Shown: piece by piece, positions 15,582 to 26,004 of the stretch
Layout of the letters: the number at the start of each line of letters is the position of its first letter
How positions within the stretch are numbered: position 1 is the first letter of the stretch
Source of the DNA: Methylobacter sp.
GTDB taxonomy: Bacteria > Pseudomonadota > Gammaproteobacteria > Methylococcales > Methylomonadaceae
Direction of reading: 5' to 3'
DNA: 64,000 nt
NCBI GenBank assembly: GCA_026399025.1
Contig: JAPLRU010000091.1
Location: 1-64,000 of the forward strand
Program-made: the position numbers and the translations under genes
The notes under the pieces: generated by a model
What the model was told of the DNA's origin: nothing
What the model saw: the letters and a program-made list of their open reading frames with translations, nothing else
The model's database searches: none

Positions 15582-18500
15582 CTAGCCTACCCAAACTCTG
15601 GCGTTTCTAAACAAGCGCATCCACGCACCGTATTCTTCCCACTCATCCGGATACCATGAGTTTTGCAAGGTTCTAAAGCAGCGTTCGGGGTGCGGCATCA
15701 TAATGGTAAAGCGCCCATCCGTCGTGGTCAGTCCGGTGATACCGAACGGCGAACCATTGGGATTGGCGGGAAACTCCGTGGTTAACTCGCCGTAATTGTC
15801 GACATAACATAAAGCTACCGCACCGGCTTCAAGCGCCACCGCCGGATCTACGGCGAATTCCGCGCGGCCTTCGCCGTGGGCAATGGCGACCGGCATTCTG
15901 GAGCCTTCCATGCCGGCGAACAGGATGGACGGCGATTTTTGCACTTCCACCAAGGCCACCCGCGCTTCGAATTGTTCCGAAGTGTTGCGCATGAAACGCG
16001 GCCAATGTTCCGCGCCGGGAATAATGTCTTTTAATCCGGACATCATCTGGCAACCGTTGCAAACGCCCAAACCGAAGGTATCCGGGCGCTGGAAAAACGC
16101 GGCGAATTCGTCCCGGCAACGCGGATTGAACAGGATCGATTTGGCCCAGCCGCCGCCCGCACCCAGCACGTCGCCATAGGAAAAGCCGCCGCAAGCGACC
16201 AGACCGGTGAAATCCGCCAAACTCACCCGGCCATGAATAATATCGCTCATGTGCACGTCGATGCCGGTAAACCCGGCGCGGTCGAAGGCCGCCGCCATTT
16301 CCACATGACCGTTAACGCCCTGCTCGCGCAATATCGCAACTTTGGGTCTTGCGGCGGCTTTAAACGGCGCGGTCACGTCGTCGTTGACATCAAAAGTCAA
16401 CTCAACATTCAAGCCCGGATCTTTATCATCGGCGATGCGTTCGAACTGTTGCAGTGCGCAGTCGGGATTATCGCGCAAGGCCTGCATTTTATAGCTGAGT
16501 TCGGACCAGATGCTTTGCAGTTCGGATCGCGTCGCCGAATAAACAAGCTCTCCCGAATGGCGAATGCTCAGTTGCTTCGCGTCGCCGGCGGCTTCATCGG
16601 TACAATCGTCAATGACTTTGCCGATGATATATGTACAATCGATCAAGCCCGATTGCTTCAACAACGCCACGACGTCCTTGCAATCGCTCTGCCGTACTTG
16701 CAATACCGCGCCCAATTCTTCATTAAACAAGGCCGCCAACACATCATCGCCGAGGCTGTCTATCGTTAAAGCCACGCCCAGCCTGCTGGCGAACATCATT
16801 TCCGCGACCGTTGCCAGCAAGCCGCCGTCGGAACGGTCATGATAGCTCAGTAGTTTATCCAGGCCGTTCAGCGTTTGAATCGCATCGAAGAACGCTTTCA
16901 GCAACTCCGCTTGATCCAAGTCAGGGCAGTCGTCGCCGAGCTGGTTGTAAACTTGCGCCAGCACCGAGCCGCCCAAACGATTTTTACCCGCCCCCAGATC
17001 AATCAAAATCAAGGTGCTGTCTTCATCAGGCACCCGGCGCAGCTGCGGAGTCAGGGTAAGGCGAATATCGGCAACCGGCGCAAACGCGGTAATCACCAAC
17101 GACAACGGCGCGGTCATGGTTTTTTCGGTTGGCGTTGCCGCGCTTAAGGCGTCTATTTTGGGTGCTTCCGACGCCGTGTCTTGCGCCATCGCTTCGCTTC
17201 GTAGCGCCATATCCGCCGATTCGGTCTCCAGCGCGGGAGTAAATGCGGCAAGAGTATCGGCAACAAGGGCAGTCATGCTCTCGGAGGTTGGTTCGGCTGC
17301 ATCGTTCGGTGCTTCTAAGACTTCCGGCGCATCGACGGACTGATATACATCGTGCTCGACCGGTAACGCCGTATCTTCCGCTTCGGTTTCCAGCGCAGGA
17401 GCACATGCGGCAAGAGTATCGGTAACCATGGCAGCCATGCCGTTGTGGCTTTGTTCGGCTGCATCGTCCGGCGCATCGCCTGACTGATCGACATCGTGCT
17501 CGGCCGGTAGCGCCGTATCTTCCGCTTCGCTTTCCAGCGCAGGAACACATGCGGCAAGAGCGTCGGCAACAAGGTCAGTCATGTCGTTGCGACTTGGTTC
17601 GGCGGCATCGTCCGGTGCTTCCGGCGCATCATTAGACTGATCGACATCGTGCTCGGCCGTTTCCATCGCTAGCGCCGTATCTGCCGATCGGATTTCCCTG
17701 GAAACAGGAAACACCGCAGCAGCGGCTATGGCGTTGTAAATTGGTTCCGGCGCATCGCCGGACGGTTCCAGCGCTTCCGTTGGCGGCAGCGTATCGGTAA
17801 ATTCAACCGCTACGGCAACAGAACAGAGTGCAAAATCGTCGGGCACCGTTGCAGTCATAGTGTCGTTGCTAACGTGTTCTAGCGTATTGTCCGGCTTTAA
17901 TGCTTCCTCTGCATCGCTGGAGTGCTCAAACGCTTCGGTTCGTGAGGCCGTATCTGTCGATTCAGCCTCCACGGCAGCAGAAAATGCCGCAATCGCGGTC
18001 ATGCTCTCGTCGGCTTGTTCTTTCGTATCGTCTACTCTTAATCCTTCCGTCGTATCGCCAAGCTGTTCCGCCGATTCGACTTCTATAGCGGAAGCACTGT
18101 CCGGAACCGTTGCCGCCATGACCTCGTCTTCCGCCCGCGCAACGGTCTCCGGCGTAAAATCCTCGGAAACAGCCGCAGTGGCTACGCCTTTATCGTCTTG
18201 CCACACCGTCTTCATCGACAAGGAATCCTTGCCCACCGGTATCGCAATGCCCAGCGCCGGACACAATTCCATGCCCACCGCTTTAACCGTATCGAACAAG
18301 GCCGCATCTTCGCCCTGATAACCGGCAGCGGCCATCCAGTTAGCGGACAATTTGATTTTTTTCAATGAATCGATATTGGCCGCGGCAATATTGGTAATCG
18401 CTTCGCCTATCGCCATGCGGCCGGATGCCGGAGCGTTGATAACCGCAATCGGCGAACGTTCGCCCATCGCCATCGCTTCACCGGTCATCGCGTGAAAGCC

Positions 18501-20537
18501 GACCGCGGTGACCGCCACATCGGCGACCGGCACTTGCCAAGGACCGACCATTTGATCGCGCGCGACCAAGCCGGTGACCGAACGGTCGCCGATATGAATC
18601 AAAAAGCTTTTGTCGGCCACCGCCGGGAATGACAACACCCGCTTGACCGCTTCGGCCAAGGTGACGCCGCTCAAATCCAAGGCTTTGGTATTGGCTTGAA
18701 CATGCTGCACATTCCGGTGCATTTTCGGCGGCTTGCCGAATAACACCGACATCGGAAGATCGACCGGTTTGTCACCCAACAATTCGTCGTTCAGCTCTAA
18801 ATGCTCTTCGTCGGTCGCCTCGCCGATCACCGCAAACAGACAGTGCTCGCGTTCGCAAAAAGAAGTGAATAATTCCAGCGCTTCGGGTTTAATCGCAACC
18901 ACATAACGTTCCTGCGCTTCATTGCACCAGATTTGCATCGGCGACATGCCGATATCGGCATTATGCACCTTGCGCAATTCAAAGCGGCCGCCGCGCTCGC
19001 AGTCATGGATAATCTCCGGCACTGCGTTGGATAAACCGCCCGCGCCAATATCATGGATCGATACAATCGGGGTCTCGCTGCCCATCGAATTGCAATGATT
19101 GATCACTTCCTGGCAACGGCGTTCCATTTCCGGATTCTCGCGTTGCACCGAGGCAAAATCCAAAGCTTCCGAACCTGCGCCCGAAGCCTGCGAAGAAGCC
19201 GCGCCGCCGCCCAAGCCGATCAACATCGCCGGACCGCCCAAAATAATGATCAACGAACCGGCCGGAATCGGCTGCTTTTTGACCAGCATCGGCCGGATAT
19301 TGCCCAGCCCGCCCGCGATCATGATCGGTTTATGATAGCCGCGAAATTCATTGGCCTTGCCCGGTACCGACTGCTCAAAGCTGCGGAAATAACCGGCCAG
19401 ATTGGGCCTGCCGAATTCGTTATTAAACGCCGCGCCGCCGAGCGGGCCTTCCAGCATGATGGTCAAGGCCGAAGCGATGCGTTCCGGCTTGCCGTTATCG
19501 GCTTCCCAAGGTTGGGGAAAACCGGGAATTTTTAAATGCGATACCGAGAATCCGGTTAATCCGGCTTTCGGCGAAGAACCGCGACCGGTCGCGCCTTCGT
19601 CGCGAATTTCACCGCCGGAACCGGTCGCAGCGCCCGGATAAGGCGAGATAGCGGTAGGATGATTATGGGTTTCGACTTTCATCAGCACATGCGCGTCTTC
19701 TTCAACATAAGCATATTCGCCGGTTTGCGCATTACGGATAAAAACCCGCTCGGTTGAACCGGTCATGACCGAAGCGTTATCGCTGTAAGCCGACAGTATG
19801 TCTGCCGGACTTTTTTCCGCAGTGTTGCGGATCATCTTGAACAAAGATATTGCCTGCGCTACGCCGTCGATGGTCCAATCGGCGTTAAAAATCTTGTGTC
19901 GGCAATGCTCGGAGTTGGCTTGGGCGAACATCATCAGTTCGACATCGCTCGGATTTCTAGCCAATTTTTGAAAGCTGTCGGTCAAATAATCGATTTCATC
20001 ATCGGACAAAGCCAAACCCAGTTCCGTGTTGGCCTTCACCAACGCTTCGCGGCCTTGCTCGATAATGGCGACACTTTGTAAGGGCTTGGGCTGATGTTGA
20101 ACAAACAGTTCCGGATCACTGGCGCCGTCCAAAACGGTTTGGGTCATCCGGTCGTGCAAGAGCGCTTCAACGGCTGCCGGTAATGGCCGATCCACATCTA
20201 AAGTATATTCAATGCCCCGCTCAATGCGCTTGACCTCGGATAAGCCGCAACGTTGGGCAATTTCGGTCGCTTTGCTGGACCAGGGTGAAATCGTGCCTGA
20301 GCGCGGTACTACCAACAAACGCGTGCCCATAATACCGGCGTCTGTTTGCCTGGAACCGTAAGCCAGCAACTGTTTTAAAATCTCGGCTTGACGGCTATCC
20401 AAGTCGTTTTCAACATCCGCAAAATGGATAAAGCGCGCGGAAACGGCTTTAATGGCCGGTTCTATCAGCTGAAGTTCGGCCAGTAGTTTATTAATGCGAA
20501 AGTCGGAAAGTGCGGAGGAACCGGAGATTTTTAACAT
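15582..20537 (-). CDS. purL: Phosphoribosylformylglycinamidine synthase with a ~350-residue repetitive insertion
   Basis: Fourth step of purine synthesis: converts FGAR, glutamine and ATP to FGAM. All family parts are visible: N-terminal PurS-like domain, FGAM synthase domains ([56 protein letters not shown]) and a C-terminal glutaminase ([11 protein letters not shown] cysteine near residue 1492, AHGEGRAEF histidine). The protein has 1651 residues against about 1290-1300 usually. The surplus is one in-frame block at about 785-1138, placed exactly between [12 protein letters not shown] and [16 protein letters not shown], which are normally only a few residues apart. The block is rich in Ala, Asp, Glu and Thr and is built of repeats. 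There is no frameshift and both flanks are intact, so the enzyme is probably functional with a disordered loop. It follows bamC after a 92-bp repeat-bearing gap. Confidence 0.95.
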   Translation of the reverse strand: MLKISGSSALSDFRINKLLAELQLIEPAIKAVSARFIHFADVENDLDSRQAEILKQLLAYGSRQTDAGIMGTRLLVVPRSGTISPWSSKATEIAQRCGLSEVKRIERGIEYTLDVDRPLPAAVEALLHDRMTQTVLDGASDPELFVQHQPKPLQSVAIIEQGREALVKANTELGLALSDDEIDYLTDSFQKLARNPSDVELMMFAQANSEHCRHKIFNADWTIDGVAQAISLFKMIRNTAEKSPADILSAYSDNASVMTGSTERVFIRNAQTGEYAYVEEDAHVLMKVETHNHPTAISPYPGAATGSGGEIRDEGATGRGSSPKAGLTGFSVSHLKIPGFPQPWEADNGKPERIASALTIMLEGPLGGAAFNNEFGRPNLAGYFRSFEQSVPGKANEFRGYHKPIMIAGGLGNIRPMLVKKQPIPAGSLIIILGGPAMLIGLGGGAASSQASGAGSEALDFASVQRENPEMERRCQEVINHCNSMGSETPIVSIHDIGAGGLSNAVPEIIHDCERGGRFELRKVHNADIGMSPMQIWCNEAQERYVVAIKPEALELFTSFCEREHCLFAVIGEATDEEHLELNDELLGDKPVDLPMSVLFGKPPKMHRNVQHVQANTKALDLSGVTLAEAVKRVLSFPAVADKSFLIHIGDRSVTGLVARDQMVGPWQVPVADVAVTAVGFHAMTGEAMAMGERSPIAVINAPASGRMAIGEAITNIAAANIDSLKKIKLSANWMAAAGYQGEDAALFDTVKAVGMELCPALGIAIPVGKDSLSMKTVWQDDKGVATAAVSEDFTPETVARAEDEVMAATVPDSASAIEVESAEQLGDTTEGLRVDDTKEQADESMTAIAAFSAAVEAESTDTASRTEAFEHSSDAEEALKPDNTLEHVSNDTMTATVPDDFALCSVAVAVEFTDTLPPTEALEPSGDAPEPIYNAIAAAAVFPVSREIRSADTALAMETAEHDVDQSNDAPEAPDDAAEPSRNDMTDLVADALAACVPALESEAEDTALPAEHDVDQSGDAPDDAAEQSHNGMAAMVTDTLAACAPALETEAEDTALPVEHDVYQSVDAPEVLEAPNDAAEPTSESMTALVADTLAAFTPALETESADMALRSEAMAQDTASEAPKIDALSAATPTEKTMTAPLSLVITAFAPVADIRLTLTPQLRRVPDEDSTLILIDLGAGKNRLGGSVLAQVYNQLGDDCPDLDQAELLKAFFDAIQTLNGLDKLLSYHDRSDGGLLATVAEMMFASRLGVALTIDSLGDDVLAALFNEELGAVLQVRQSDCKDVVALLKQSGLIDCTYIIGKVIDDCTDEAAGDAKQLSIRHSGELVYSATRSELQSIWSELSYKMQALRDNPDCALQQFERIADDKDPGLNVELTFDVNDDVTAPFKAAARPKVAILREQGVNGHVEMAAAFDRAGFTGIDVHMSDIIHGRVSLADFTGLVACGGFSYGDVLGAGGGWAKSILFNPRCRDEFAAFFQRPDTFGLGVCNGCQMMSGLKDIIPGAEHWPRFMRNTSEQFEARVALVEVQKSPSILFAGMEGSRMPVAIAHGEGRAEFAVDPAVALEAGAVALCYVDNYGELTTEFPANPNGSPFGITGLTTTDGRFTIMMPHPERCFRTLQNSWYPDEWEEYGAWMRLFRNARVWVG
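17120..18185 (-). repeat. Degenerate tandem repeats forming the PurL insertion
   Basis: Direct repeats of about 144-153 bp (48-51 codons) are easy to follow: the segment CATCGTGCTCG recurs at 17348, 17492 and 17645. Encoded units run [36 protein letters not shown], with older and more divergent units towards 18185 (for example MTATVPDD and EHVSND). Unit lengths stay multiples of three and the reading frame is kept throughout, so the array has grown by in-frame duplication under selection against frame loss. Confidence 0.85.
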
Positions 20538-20629
20538 GTGTAAAAAGATTTAAGGTAAAAGGCGGAAGACTAAAGGCAAAGGCGAGTCGGCTTTTTTAGC
20601 CTTTCGTCTTTCGCCTTTAGTCTAGTAAA
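20538..20629. repeat. Inverted repeat between bamC and purL
   Basis: GACTAAAGGC (about 20569-20580) pairs with GCCTTTAGTC (about 20613-20623), with further AAAGGCGA/TCTTTCGCC pairing, around a stretch ending in a run of Ts (GGCTTTTTTAGCC). It is a purine-rich dispersed palindrome that may attenuate transcription from bamC into purL. Confidence 0.5.
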
Positions 20630-21301
20630 TCACTTAGCCAAATCAGCTTTAAGAGTGTCGTACAACAGCATCGTCAAACTCAGACTTGCGTCGTCGGATA
20701 CCGGTTTTTGGTCTTTGTCCAGAATCATCACGTCGGTCTGTTGATTGCTTTCCTGCAATTTGACAGTAAACGCCTGTTCATTAGCTTCAAAGCCTTTGAA
20801 CATAAAGACCAGCTCATCCCAAACAGAGCCGTCTTTCACGTCCTGTTTGCTTTGGTCATACTGGACATCAAACACTCTATCGTCCTGATTGCGGTTGGTC
20901 ACTTCAATAGACTTTCGGCTTAAGGCTTTGCCCACCATGCGCCAGGCTATTTCCGACGGCGCACTGATGCGCAGACGCTTTGCTCCGGACTCGGCATCGA
21001 TCAATTCAACCTGAATTAAGTTCCGGTCTATAGCCGGAGCTGTTTCCGTGGGCGTATATGCAGGCACCTCGTCAACGCTTTCAGCCGCGGGAGCGGAAGG
21101 CGTGGTTGCAGGTGCTGCCGGAGGGGTAGGCAGTTTTGCGCTTGCATCGCCCGCAAGATCGGGCGGCAAAATCAATGGCGGGATTTCAGTCGTAAACTGA
21201 TAGTCTTTTTCTTTATCCGGAAATAAATTTTTTATCGTGGTGCAGGCTGAAACATCGACCAGCACAGCAGCAATAACAAACAACCTGATTTTAGTTTTCA
21301 T
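20630..21301 (-). CDS. bamC: Outer-membrane assembly lipoprotein BamC, short form
   Basis: Lipoprotein component of the BAM complex that inserts beta-barrel proteins into the outer membrane. The N-terminus has a lipoprotein signal ending VDVSAC (Cys20), followed by the BamC-type proline-rich tail (FTTEIPPLILPPDLAGDA), which in Escherichia coli wraps around BamD. A linker rich in Pro/Ala/Thr leads to one helix-grip domain at about 95-220 (IDAESGAKRLRISAPSEIAWRMVGKAL, DELVFMFKGFEANEQAFTVKLQE). At 223 residues it is about 120 shorter than the Escherichia coli protein and seems to lack the second helix-grip domain. It lies six bases after dapA, the same dapA-bamC order as in enterobacteria. Confidence 0.85.
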   Translation of the reverse strand: MKTKIRLFVIAAVLVDVSACTTIKNLFPDKEKDYQFTTEIPPLILPPDLAGDASAKLPTPPAAPATTPSAPAAESVDEVPAYTPTETAPAIDRNLIQVELIDAESGAKRLRISAPSEIAWRMVGKALSRKSIEVTNRNQDDRVFDVQYDQSKQDVKDGSVWDELVFMFKGFEANEQAFTVKLQESNQQTDVMILDKDQKPVSDDASLSLTMLLYDTLKADLAK

Positions 21302-21307
21302 GGTGAA

Positions 21308-22183
21308 TTAAATGACTTCGGCCTGACGCATCGCATCGCGAACCGCATCGAAGCAATCTTCGGTCAACCAGGTTAAAGGTAAACGTATGCCCTTCCCCAT
21401 CAAGCCCATTTCGGCCACCGCCCATTTGACCGGGATCGGATTCGACTGAATAAACAGGTTTTTATGTAACGCGGCCAATTTATTATCAATGGCCAAAGCG
21501 GTTTCTTCATCGCCCGCTATCGCCAGCATAATCATTTCATGCACCAACTTCGGCGCGACATTGCCGGTTACGGTAATGCTGCCGTTGCCGCCCCAAAGGC
21601 AAAACTCGCGACTGGTCGCATCGTCGCCGGTATAGATGGCGAAATCGTCACCGGCCAAAGCGCGGATGGTTTTAACTCGGGACAAATCGCCGGTGGCTTC
21701 TTTAATGCCGACGATATTGTTTAAATGAGACAAGCGGCCGACCGTTTCCGGCAACATATCGCAAGCGGTGCGTCCCGGTACGTTATACAAGATTTGCGGA
21801 ATATCGACGGCTTCGTTGATAGCTTGGTAATGCAGGTATAAGCCTTCTTGAGTCGGCTTATTGTAATAGGGGGTCACGATCAGGCAGGCATCGGCGCCGG
21901 CTTGTTTAGCCAAGCGGGTCAGGTTGATCGCTTCGGTCGTCGAATTGGCGCCGGTTCCGGCAATGACCGGTATTCTACCGCCGACATAGTCCACCACAGC
22001 CTTGATAACATCGCAGTGTTCGCGTTCATCCAGCGTTGCCGACTCGCCGGTGGTGCCGACCGCAACCAAGGCATCGGTCCCCTCGGCGATATGGAATTCC
22101 ACCAGCTTTTTTAAACTTTCCCTATCCACCGCACCGCTTTCATCCATCGGTGTTACTAAAGCTACGATACTACCTTGAATCAT
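21308..22183 (-). CDS. dapA: 4-hydroxy-tetrahydrodipicolinate synthase
   Basis: First committed step of lysine and diaminopimelate synthesis: condenses pyruvate with aspartate semialdehyde in the cytoplasm. The 291-residue length is typical. Active-site features are all present: GTTGES (Thr44, Thr45), the tyrosine in LYNVPGRT (about 133), and the Schiff-base lysine in VGIKEATGD (about 161). The allosteric lysine site region (HYQAINEAVD) is also of the usual type. It begins MIQGSIVALVTPM, as in gammaproteobacterial enzymes, and forms an operon with bamC. Confidence 0.97.
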   Translation of the reverse strand: MIQGSIVALVTPMDESGAVDRESLKKLVEFHIAEGTDALVAVGTTGESATLDEREHCDVIKAVVDYVGGRIPVIAGTGANSTTEAINLTRLAKQAGADACLIVTPYYNKPTQEGLYLHYQAINEAVDIPQILYNVPGRTACDMLPETVGRLSHLNNIVGIKEATGDLSRVKTIRALAGDDFAIYTGDDATSREFCLWGGNGSITVTGNVAPKLVHEMIMLAIAGDEETALAIDNKLAALHKNLFIQSNPIPVKWAVAEMGLMGKGIRLPLTWLTEDCFDAVRDAMRQAEVI

Positions 22184-22433
22184 GAAGTCTCTCGATCAGA
22201 ATTAATGCTGTTACAAAATGGAGGCATTATAACAAGCAAATACTTAAAACTCAGCCTGATAAGTAATTCTAAATGTGAAAAGGGCAAGATGTAAGGTTAT
22301 TTCGACCAAAGAGCGTTTAGACTTGCTTATTTTTACTCACCCATTTTTTTTGGAGAAAAATGAAGACTTGCGAGCATTTGATCGACAAGCAACACGACTT
22401 GACAAATGTACATACAAACGCACACTATAAAAC

Positions 22434-22742
22434 ATGACCATACACACTGTAGCAGGATTCGACTGGAACCATGGCAACCTGAAAAAATGCCAAAAACACG
22501 GCGTTGAAATTGCAGAAATAGAATCCGCATTTCGCCAGACCATGGCGGTTTTTCCTGATCCCACCCATTCCCAAGGAGAAGATCGGTTTATCGGCATTGG
22601 CAAAACCACCCAAGGTCGAAGCGTATTTATTGCCTTTACCTTGCGCACTCATAGCGACGACGTTTTAATCCGTCCCATCAGCGCCCGTTACATGCACCCA
22701 AAAGAGGTAGAACATTATGAAAAAGAAACTTCCAAAACTTAG
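22434..22742 (+). CDS. brnT: BrnT-type ribonuclease toxin
   Basis: A 102-residue RelE-fold toxin of the BrnT family, expected to cleave mRNA when its antitoxin is lost. Family text is clear: FDWNHGNLKKCQKHGVEIAEIESAF, DPTHSQGEDRFIGIGKTTQGR, FIAFTLRTH, and RPISARYMHPKEVEHYE. The order toxin then antitoxin, with overlapping frames (22717-22742), is usual for brnTA. A TTGACA box lies about 40 bp upstream. The unit sits in the accessory stretch between dapA and the broken fic gene. Confidence 0.88.
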   Translation: MTIHTVAGFDWNHGNLKKCQKHGVEIAEIESAFRQTMAVFPDPTHSQGEDRFIGIGKTTQGRSVFIAFTLRTHSDDVLIRPISARYMHPKEVEHYEKETSKT

Positions 22743-22971
22743 CACCGATGAAGCCGCCGAGACTTTTGTAGACAAGGCCGATTTAAGCCAATATGACTTG
22801 TCAGGCATGAAGCCTGTTAGTTTTGAGTTCCAGCCAAAGAGTAAGAGCATTACCATGCGTCTGCCTGAAACACTGTTTGATGCGATCAAAGAGGAAGCCG
22901 AACGCTCAGGCGTTCCCTATCAACGGTTTATCCGGCAGACGCTTGAAAACGCATTGCATCTTGGGAAATAG
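22717..22971 (+). CDS. brnA: BrnA-type antitoxin
   Basis: An 84-residue partner that neutralises BrnT and usually represses the operon by binding its promoter. The C-terminal half has the ribbon-helix-helix text SITMRLPETLFDAIKEEAERSGVPYQRFIRQTLENAL; the N-terminal half (LSTDEAAETFVDKADLSQYDLSG) is the toxin-binding region. Its ATG lies inside the toxin gene, so the two are translationally coupled. Confidence 0.88.
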   Translation: MKKKLPKLSTDEAAETFVDKADLSQYDLSGMKPVSFEFQPKSKSITMRLPETLFDAIKEEAERSGVPYQRFIRQTLENALHLGK

Positions 22972-22993
22972 CAATTTCCTTGATGAGTCCTGA

Positions 22994-23017
22994 CGGGCAA
23001 TAGCTTTTCGTTGCCCG
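22994..23017. terminator. Hairpin after brnTA, also a dispersed repeat
   Basis: CGGGCAA pairs with TTGCCCG around TAGCTTTTCG. It starts 23 bp past the brnA stop, so it may end that transcript, although no T-run follows. A near copy (CGAGCAACAGCTTTTCATTGCCCGA) lies at about 26178-26202, which suggests a dispersed element. Confidence 0.45.
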
Positions 23018-23187
23018 ATCTACGTGCCTATTGTTTTCAGTGCCGTTCGATCAGGCGCAGGAATGTCTAAATGCCTTGCATCAAAGCGGCGTAGACAAGG
23101 CCTGCGTTATAGGCGAAGTGATTAATCGGCGGGAAATAGTCGTGATTTGATTAGTCGGTGAGGATGCAGTCTTATAATCCTCACCCT

Positions 23188-24195
23188 TCATTCCTGGTTT
23201 GCAGCCGGATCCCGGCCTTTTCGGATAAACGGTAGCGTTGCGTCGGGCTCCGGGGAGAACCGGGTTGGGTACGTCAAGCCAGCCGCCTTCCATGGCAGGG
23301 TTTAGGTAGTTTGCCCTGAACGTCGGACGGTGAGAAAAGCCCAATGCATTCATCAGCTCGGAACCGCTCAGTTCGCTGTTGCTAATGGTCTCAAGCAGCA
23401 TTTCTACTTGGTCGGTAACTTGGTCGCTTACTTGATCGGTATCACCCGCCTCGCGCATCGCATCCCTCAGGGCTTGCAACATGAACTCGACAAACGGCGC
23501 GGCATCGGCGCGCTCATCCGCTTCGGCCAGCGCTCGATAATATTCGTTCTGCCGATCGCGAATGACAGTTTCCACCGGCAAATAACCCAGCAAGGGTTTC
23601 CATTGACGAAGAATCAGCGTTTGCCACAATCGCCCCATGCGACCGTTGCCATCGGAGAAAGGATGAATAAATTCCAGTTCGTAATGAAACAGGCAACTGC
23701 CGATTAACGGATGCTCTTCGCCGCGTTTCAGCCAATCCAGCAAATCGACCATCAAATAAGGCACCCGGTCGGCGGACGGCGCCCTATGCACCGGATGCTC
23801 GCCCCGAAATTGCCAACACCGCCGGAACGGAATACTCCCGGCCGGTCAACCAACATCGACATCAGCAAACTGTGCGCTGCCAGCAAATCGGCTTCAGAAG
23901 CCGGATGCCAATTATCCATCGCCTCATAGGCGGCAAATGCGTTGCGGACTTCCTGAATTTCGCGCGGCAGACCCAGCACGCGTTTGCCTTCAATCACCGC
24001 AGTCACTTGTTCCAAGGTCAGCGTGTTGTTTTCAATAGCCAGCGAAGCTTGAATCGTGCGAATCCGGTTTTCCCGGCGCAGGCGCGGCGTCAGGTTTTGC
24101 TCGGCCAATATCGTATAGCGACCGATCAGTTCGCAGATTTCTGCGACCAGGTTCAGGATGGCTGGGGTGATGGTATAGGGCGGTTGGTAGTTCAT
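23188..24195 (-). pseudogene. Fic-family AMP-transferase gene broken by frameshift(s)
   Basis: The first part (24195 to about 23805) encodes the N-terminus of a class II Fic protein with the inhibitory helix motif SLAIENN and FRSGGVGNF. The frame then shifts. One missing base in the CCCC run at about 23802-23806 restores the expected GNFRGEHPVHRAPSADRVPYLM. The second part keeps the active-site motif HPFSDGNGRMGR and a C-terminal winged-helix region (ELSGSELMNALGFSHRPTFRANYLNPAMEGG). A second, less certain shift near 23265 would give TYPTRFSPEPDATLPFIRKGRD and a stop at 23188, closer to the usual end; the present frame runs on to 23081. The homopolymer site means a sequencing error cannot be excluded. 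Fic proteins transfer AMP to target proteins. Confidence 0.75.
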
Positions 24196-24336
24196 GTGAG
24201 CTGGTTTAGTTTTTCAAGCATAAAATACAGGAAAATGGATTCTTTTATAAAAATCCAATTTATCAGCACCGTTCCAGCGTCCCCTACATGGGCTACATGG
24301 CTGAAAACAGATTGAACAAAAGGAAAAAAGTCGCAG

Positions 24337-26004
24337 TCAGCTCAAATCATGAATCCCACCATGCATTCTTGAACCTATTTCGTTCACGATCAACTTAATC
24401 AATGGCCCGTTTGCGTCGAAATAGGGCTGCAAAGGCTGAAACGGTAGATCAGGTTTGAAAGCCCTCCAACGTTCGTCCTTTAACTCGAACCATTTTGCAT
24501 CGCCTTGAAGGCCATCTACGCGAAATGACCTGTATACAAGACCAAGGTCGTCCATCACATCAGCATCCCTCGTCTCATAGAATCCTGCTCCAGCCAAGAA
24601 CATCAGCGCCCCAATTCTGTTGTCATAATATTTTTCAAGGATTTGATCGAACGTTGCAGGTTGGCCAGATGGAACTAAAAGACCAACGTAGAATTTTGTG
24701 ATATTGCTTTCCGTATCCATGATCTCTATCTGATAGCTCGGCATATAACTTATTGAGTCTTCACTAGTTGCCATGAAATAGAGCGTAAAAACCCCGGATG
24801 ACGGACAAAAAACGTTGATGTCAACTAAAGCCTCAGGTGTGTCTTTTTGCACATCATCGAGAATCCTGTTAATCTGAGAATGCCAGCTGGGATTGGTTGC
24901 AAGTGCAGTTGACAGATCGGCTCTGGCCGATGCGACATGGGCGCGGTTAGCCATATTTATCCTGCTTTTGAACCCCTGTCCAGAGCTACCGGTTAATCCT
25001 TTAAGCTCATCGATAATCGCATCATCACTGAGTAGATTATTACGTGCGAACATTCCTCGTCGCAAAACCTGTTCCACAGTCCAACCTTCATCATCTAGCA
25101 AGGTGTCCTTGAACTTGGCAGCATAACCAATATCGAAATAATCCCTCACAGGGCGTGGTTCGAGATCGTACACATTCCCGTGAAGCATGCATAATTCTTC
25201 TTCCTTCGACATATCTTCCTTAATGCACTCTACTTCCTCAAGTAGGGTGGGTTCTCGCGCTATGACATCAAGACAGAATTCTCTTGAGAGAATCTGGGGA
25301 GTGAAATACAGAATATACTCGTACCGTGCGAGTGGAACGGCGCTGAAATTATAATTGTCTTCATGCCCCTTCGATTCAAACATAGCCTGTACCACCTGAA
25401 GGGTGTTAGTTAGCGCATCGGCTGCTCGTTCGTTGAAATCTTCTGCGGCCTTGAGAACGACAAGGACATAATCTTCGATGCCTTTTTCTTTGCAACATTC
25501 GTCATAACTGGCAATGCCGCGTTCCAAACTGGCTTGGTCGTGATACAAATTGAGCTCATGCCAGGGAGCAAGATACCTCCCTAGATTGACAGGAACAGCC
25601 TCTACATAAGCAGCCTTTATCGTCTTTCCGGCTGCGTCCAACTCAAGAAGGAAACCATCTACGCTGATACTGGTCTCAGCTTTAAGCCGAGAAAATGGCA
25701 CAAGTAGCTCTTTCCACTCCACCGATGCGACAATCACGCGGACCTCGTCGTTTCGGGCGCCAAAATGACGCTGGACCGCCTCGGCATATTTGAAAACCTC
25801 ATGTGCGGCCTCACGGGCGGCCGCATTGGTCTTTTTGACTTCGATAATGACCCAATGGCCAGAATGATCTTTGGCAAGGAGATCAAGAAAGCTTCTAGTA
25901 CCAAGCTCGCTTGGTATGAACTTCTCTATATCTAATAGTTTGAGGCCGGTTTCCAACACAGAGAGATCGCTTGCAAGAAGATCACGAACAAGGGCTTCAG
26001 TCAT
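24337..26004 (-). CDS. Protein with N-terminal NucS/DUF91-like nuclease domain
   Basis: A 555-residue protein. Residues 1-115 look like a PD-(D/E)xK nuclease fold of the NucS/DUF91 kind: IPSELGTRSFLDLLAKDHSGHWVIIEVKKTN, with an aspartate near 41 and E-V-K near 54-56 as likely metal ligands, followed by EVFKYAEAVQRHFG and VRVIVASVEW. The remaining 440 residues match nothing I recognise; a long insert at about 120-555 has no membrane segment or P-loop. The gene is alone, flanked by the broken fic gene and a glycosidase, in a part of the window full of toxin and nuclease genes. A defence role is plausible but not shown by the sequence. Confidence 0.6.
   Translation of the reverse strand: MTEALVRDLLASDLSVLETGLKLLDIEKFIPSELGTRSFLDLLAKDHSGHWVIIEVKKTNAAAREAAHEVFKYAEAVQRHFGARNDEVRVIVASVEWKELLVPFSRLKAETSISVDGFLLELDAAGKTIKAAYVEAVPVNLGRYLAPWHELNLYHDQASLERGIASYDECCKEKGIEDYVLVVLKAAEDFNERAADALTNTLQVVQAMFESKGHEDNYNFSAVPLARYEYILYFTPQILSREFCLDVIAREPTLLEEVECIKEDMSKEEELCMLHGNVYDLEPRPVRDYFDIGYAAKFKDTLLDDEGWTVEQVLRRGMFARNNLLSDDAIIDELKGLTGSSGQGFKSRINMANRAHVASARADLSTALATNPSWHSQINRILDDVQKDTPEALVDINVFCPSSGVFTLYFMATSEDSISYMPSYQIEIMDTESNITKFYVGLLVPSGQPATFDQILEKYYDNRIGALMFLAGAGFYETRDADVMDDLGLVYRSFRVDGLQGDAKWFELKDERWRAFKPDLPFQPLQPYFDANGPLIKLIVNEIGSRMHGGIHDLS

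Noticed and set aside
16233-16769. A 178-codon plus-strand frame inside purL
   Set aside because: It is a shadow of conserved purL sequence; the opposite strand encodes known motifs throughout.
17120-18185. Reading the purL repeats as a CRISPR array or intein
   Set aside because: Units are 144-153 bp, diverged and coding in frame; no short identical repeats with unique spacers and no intein splice residues.
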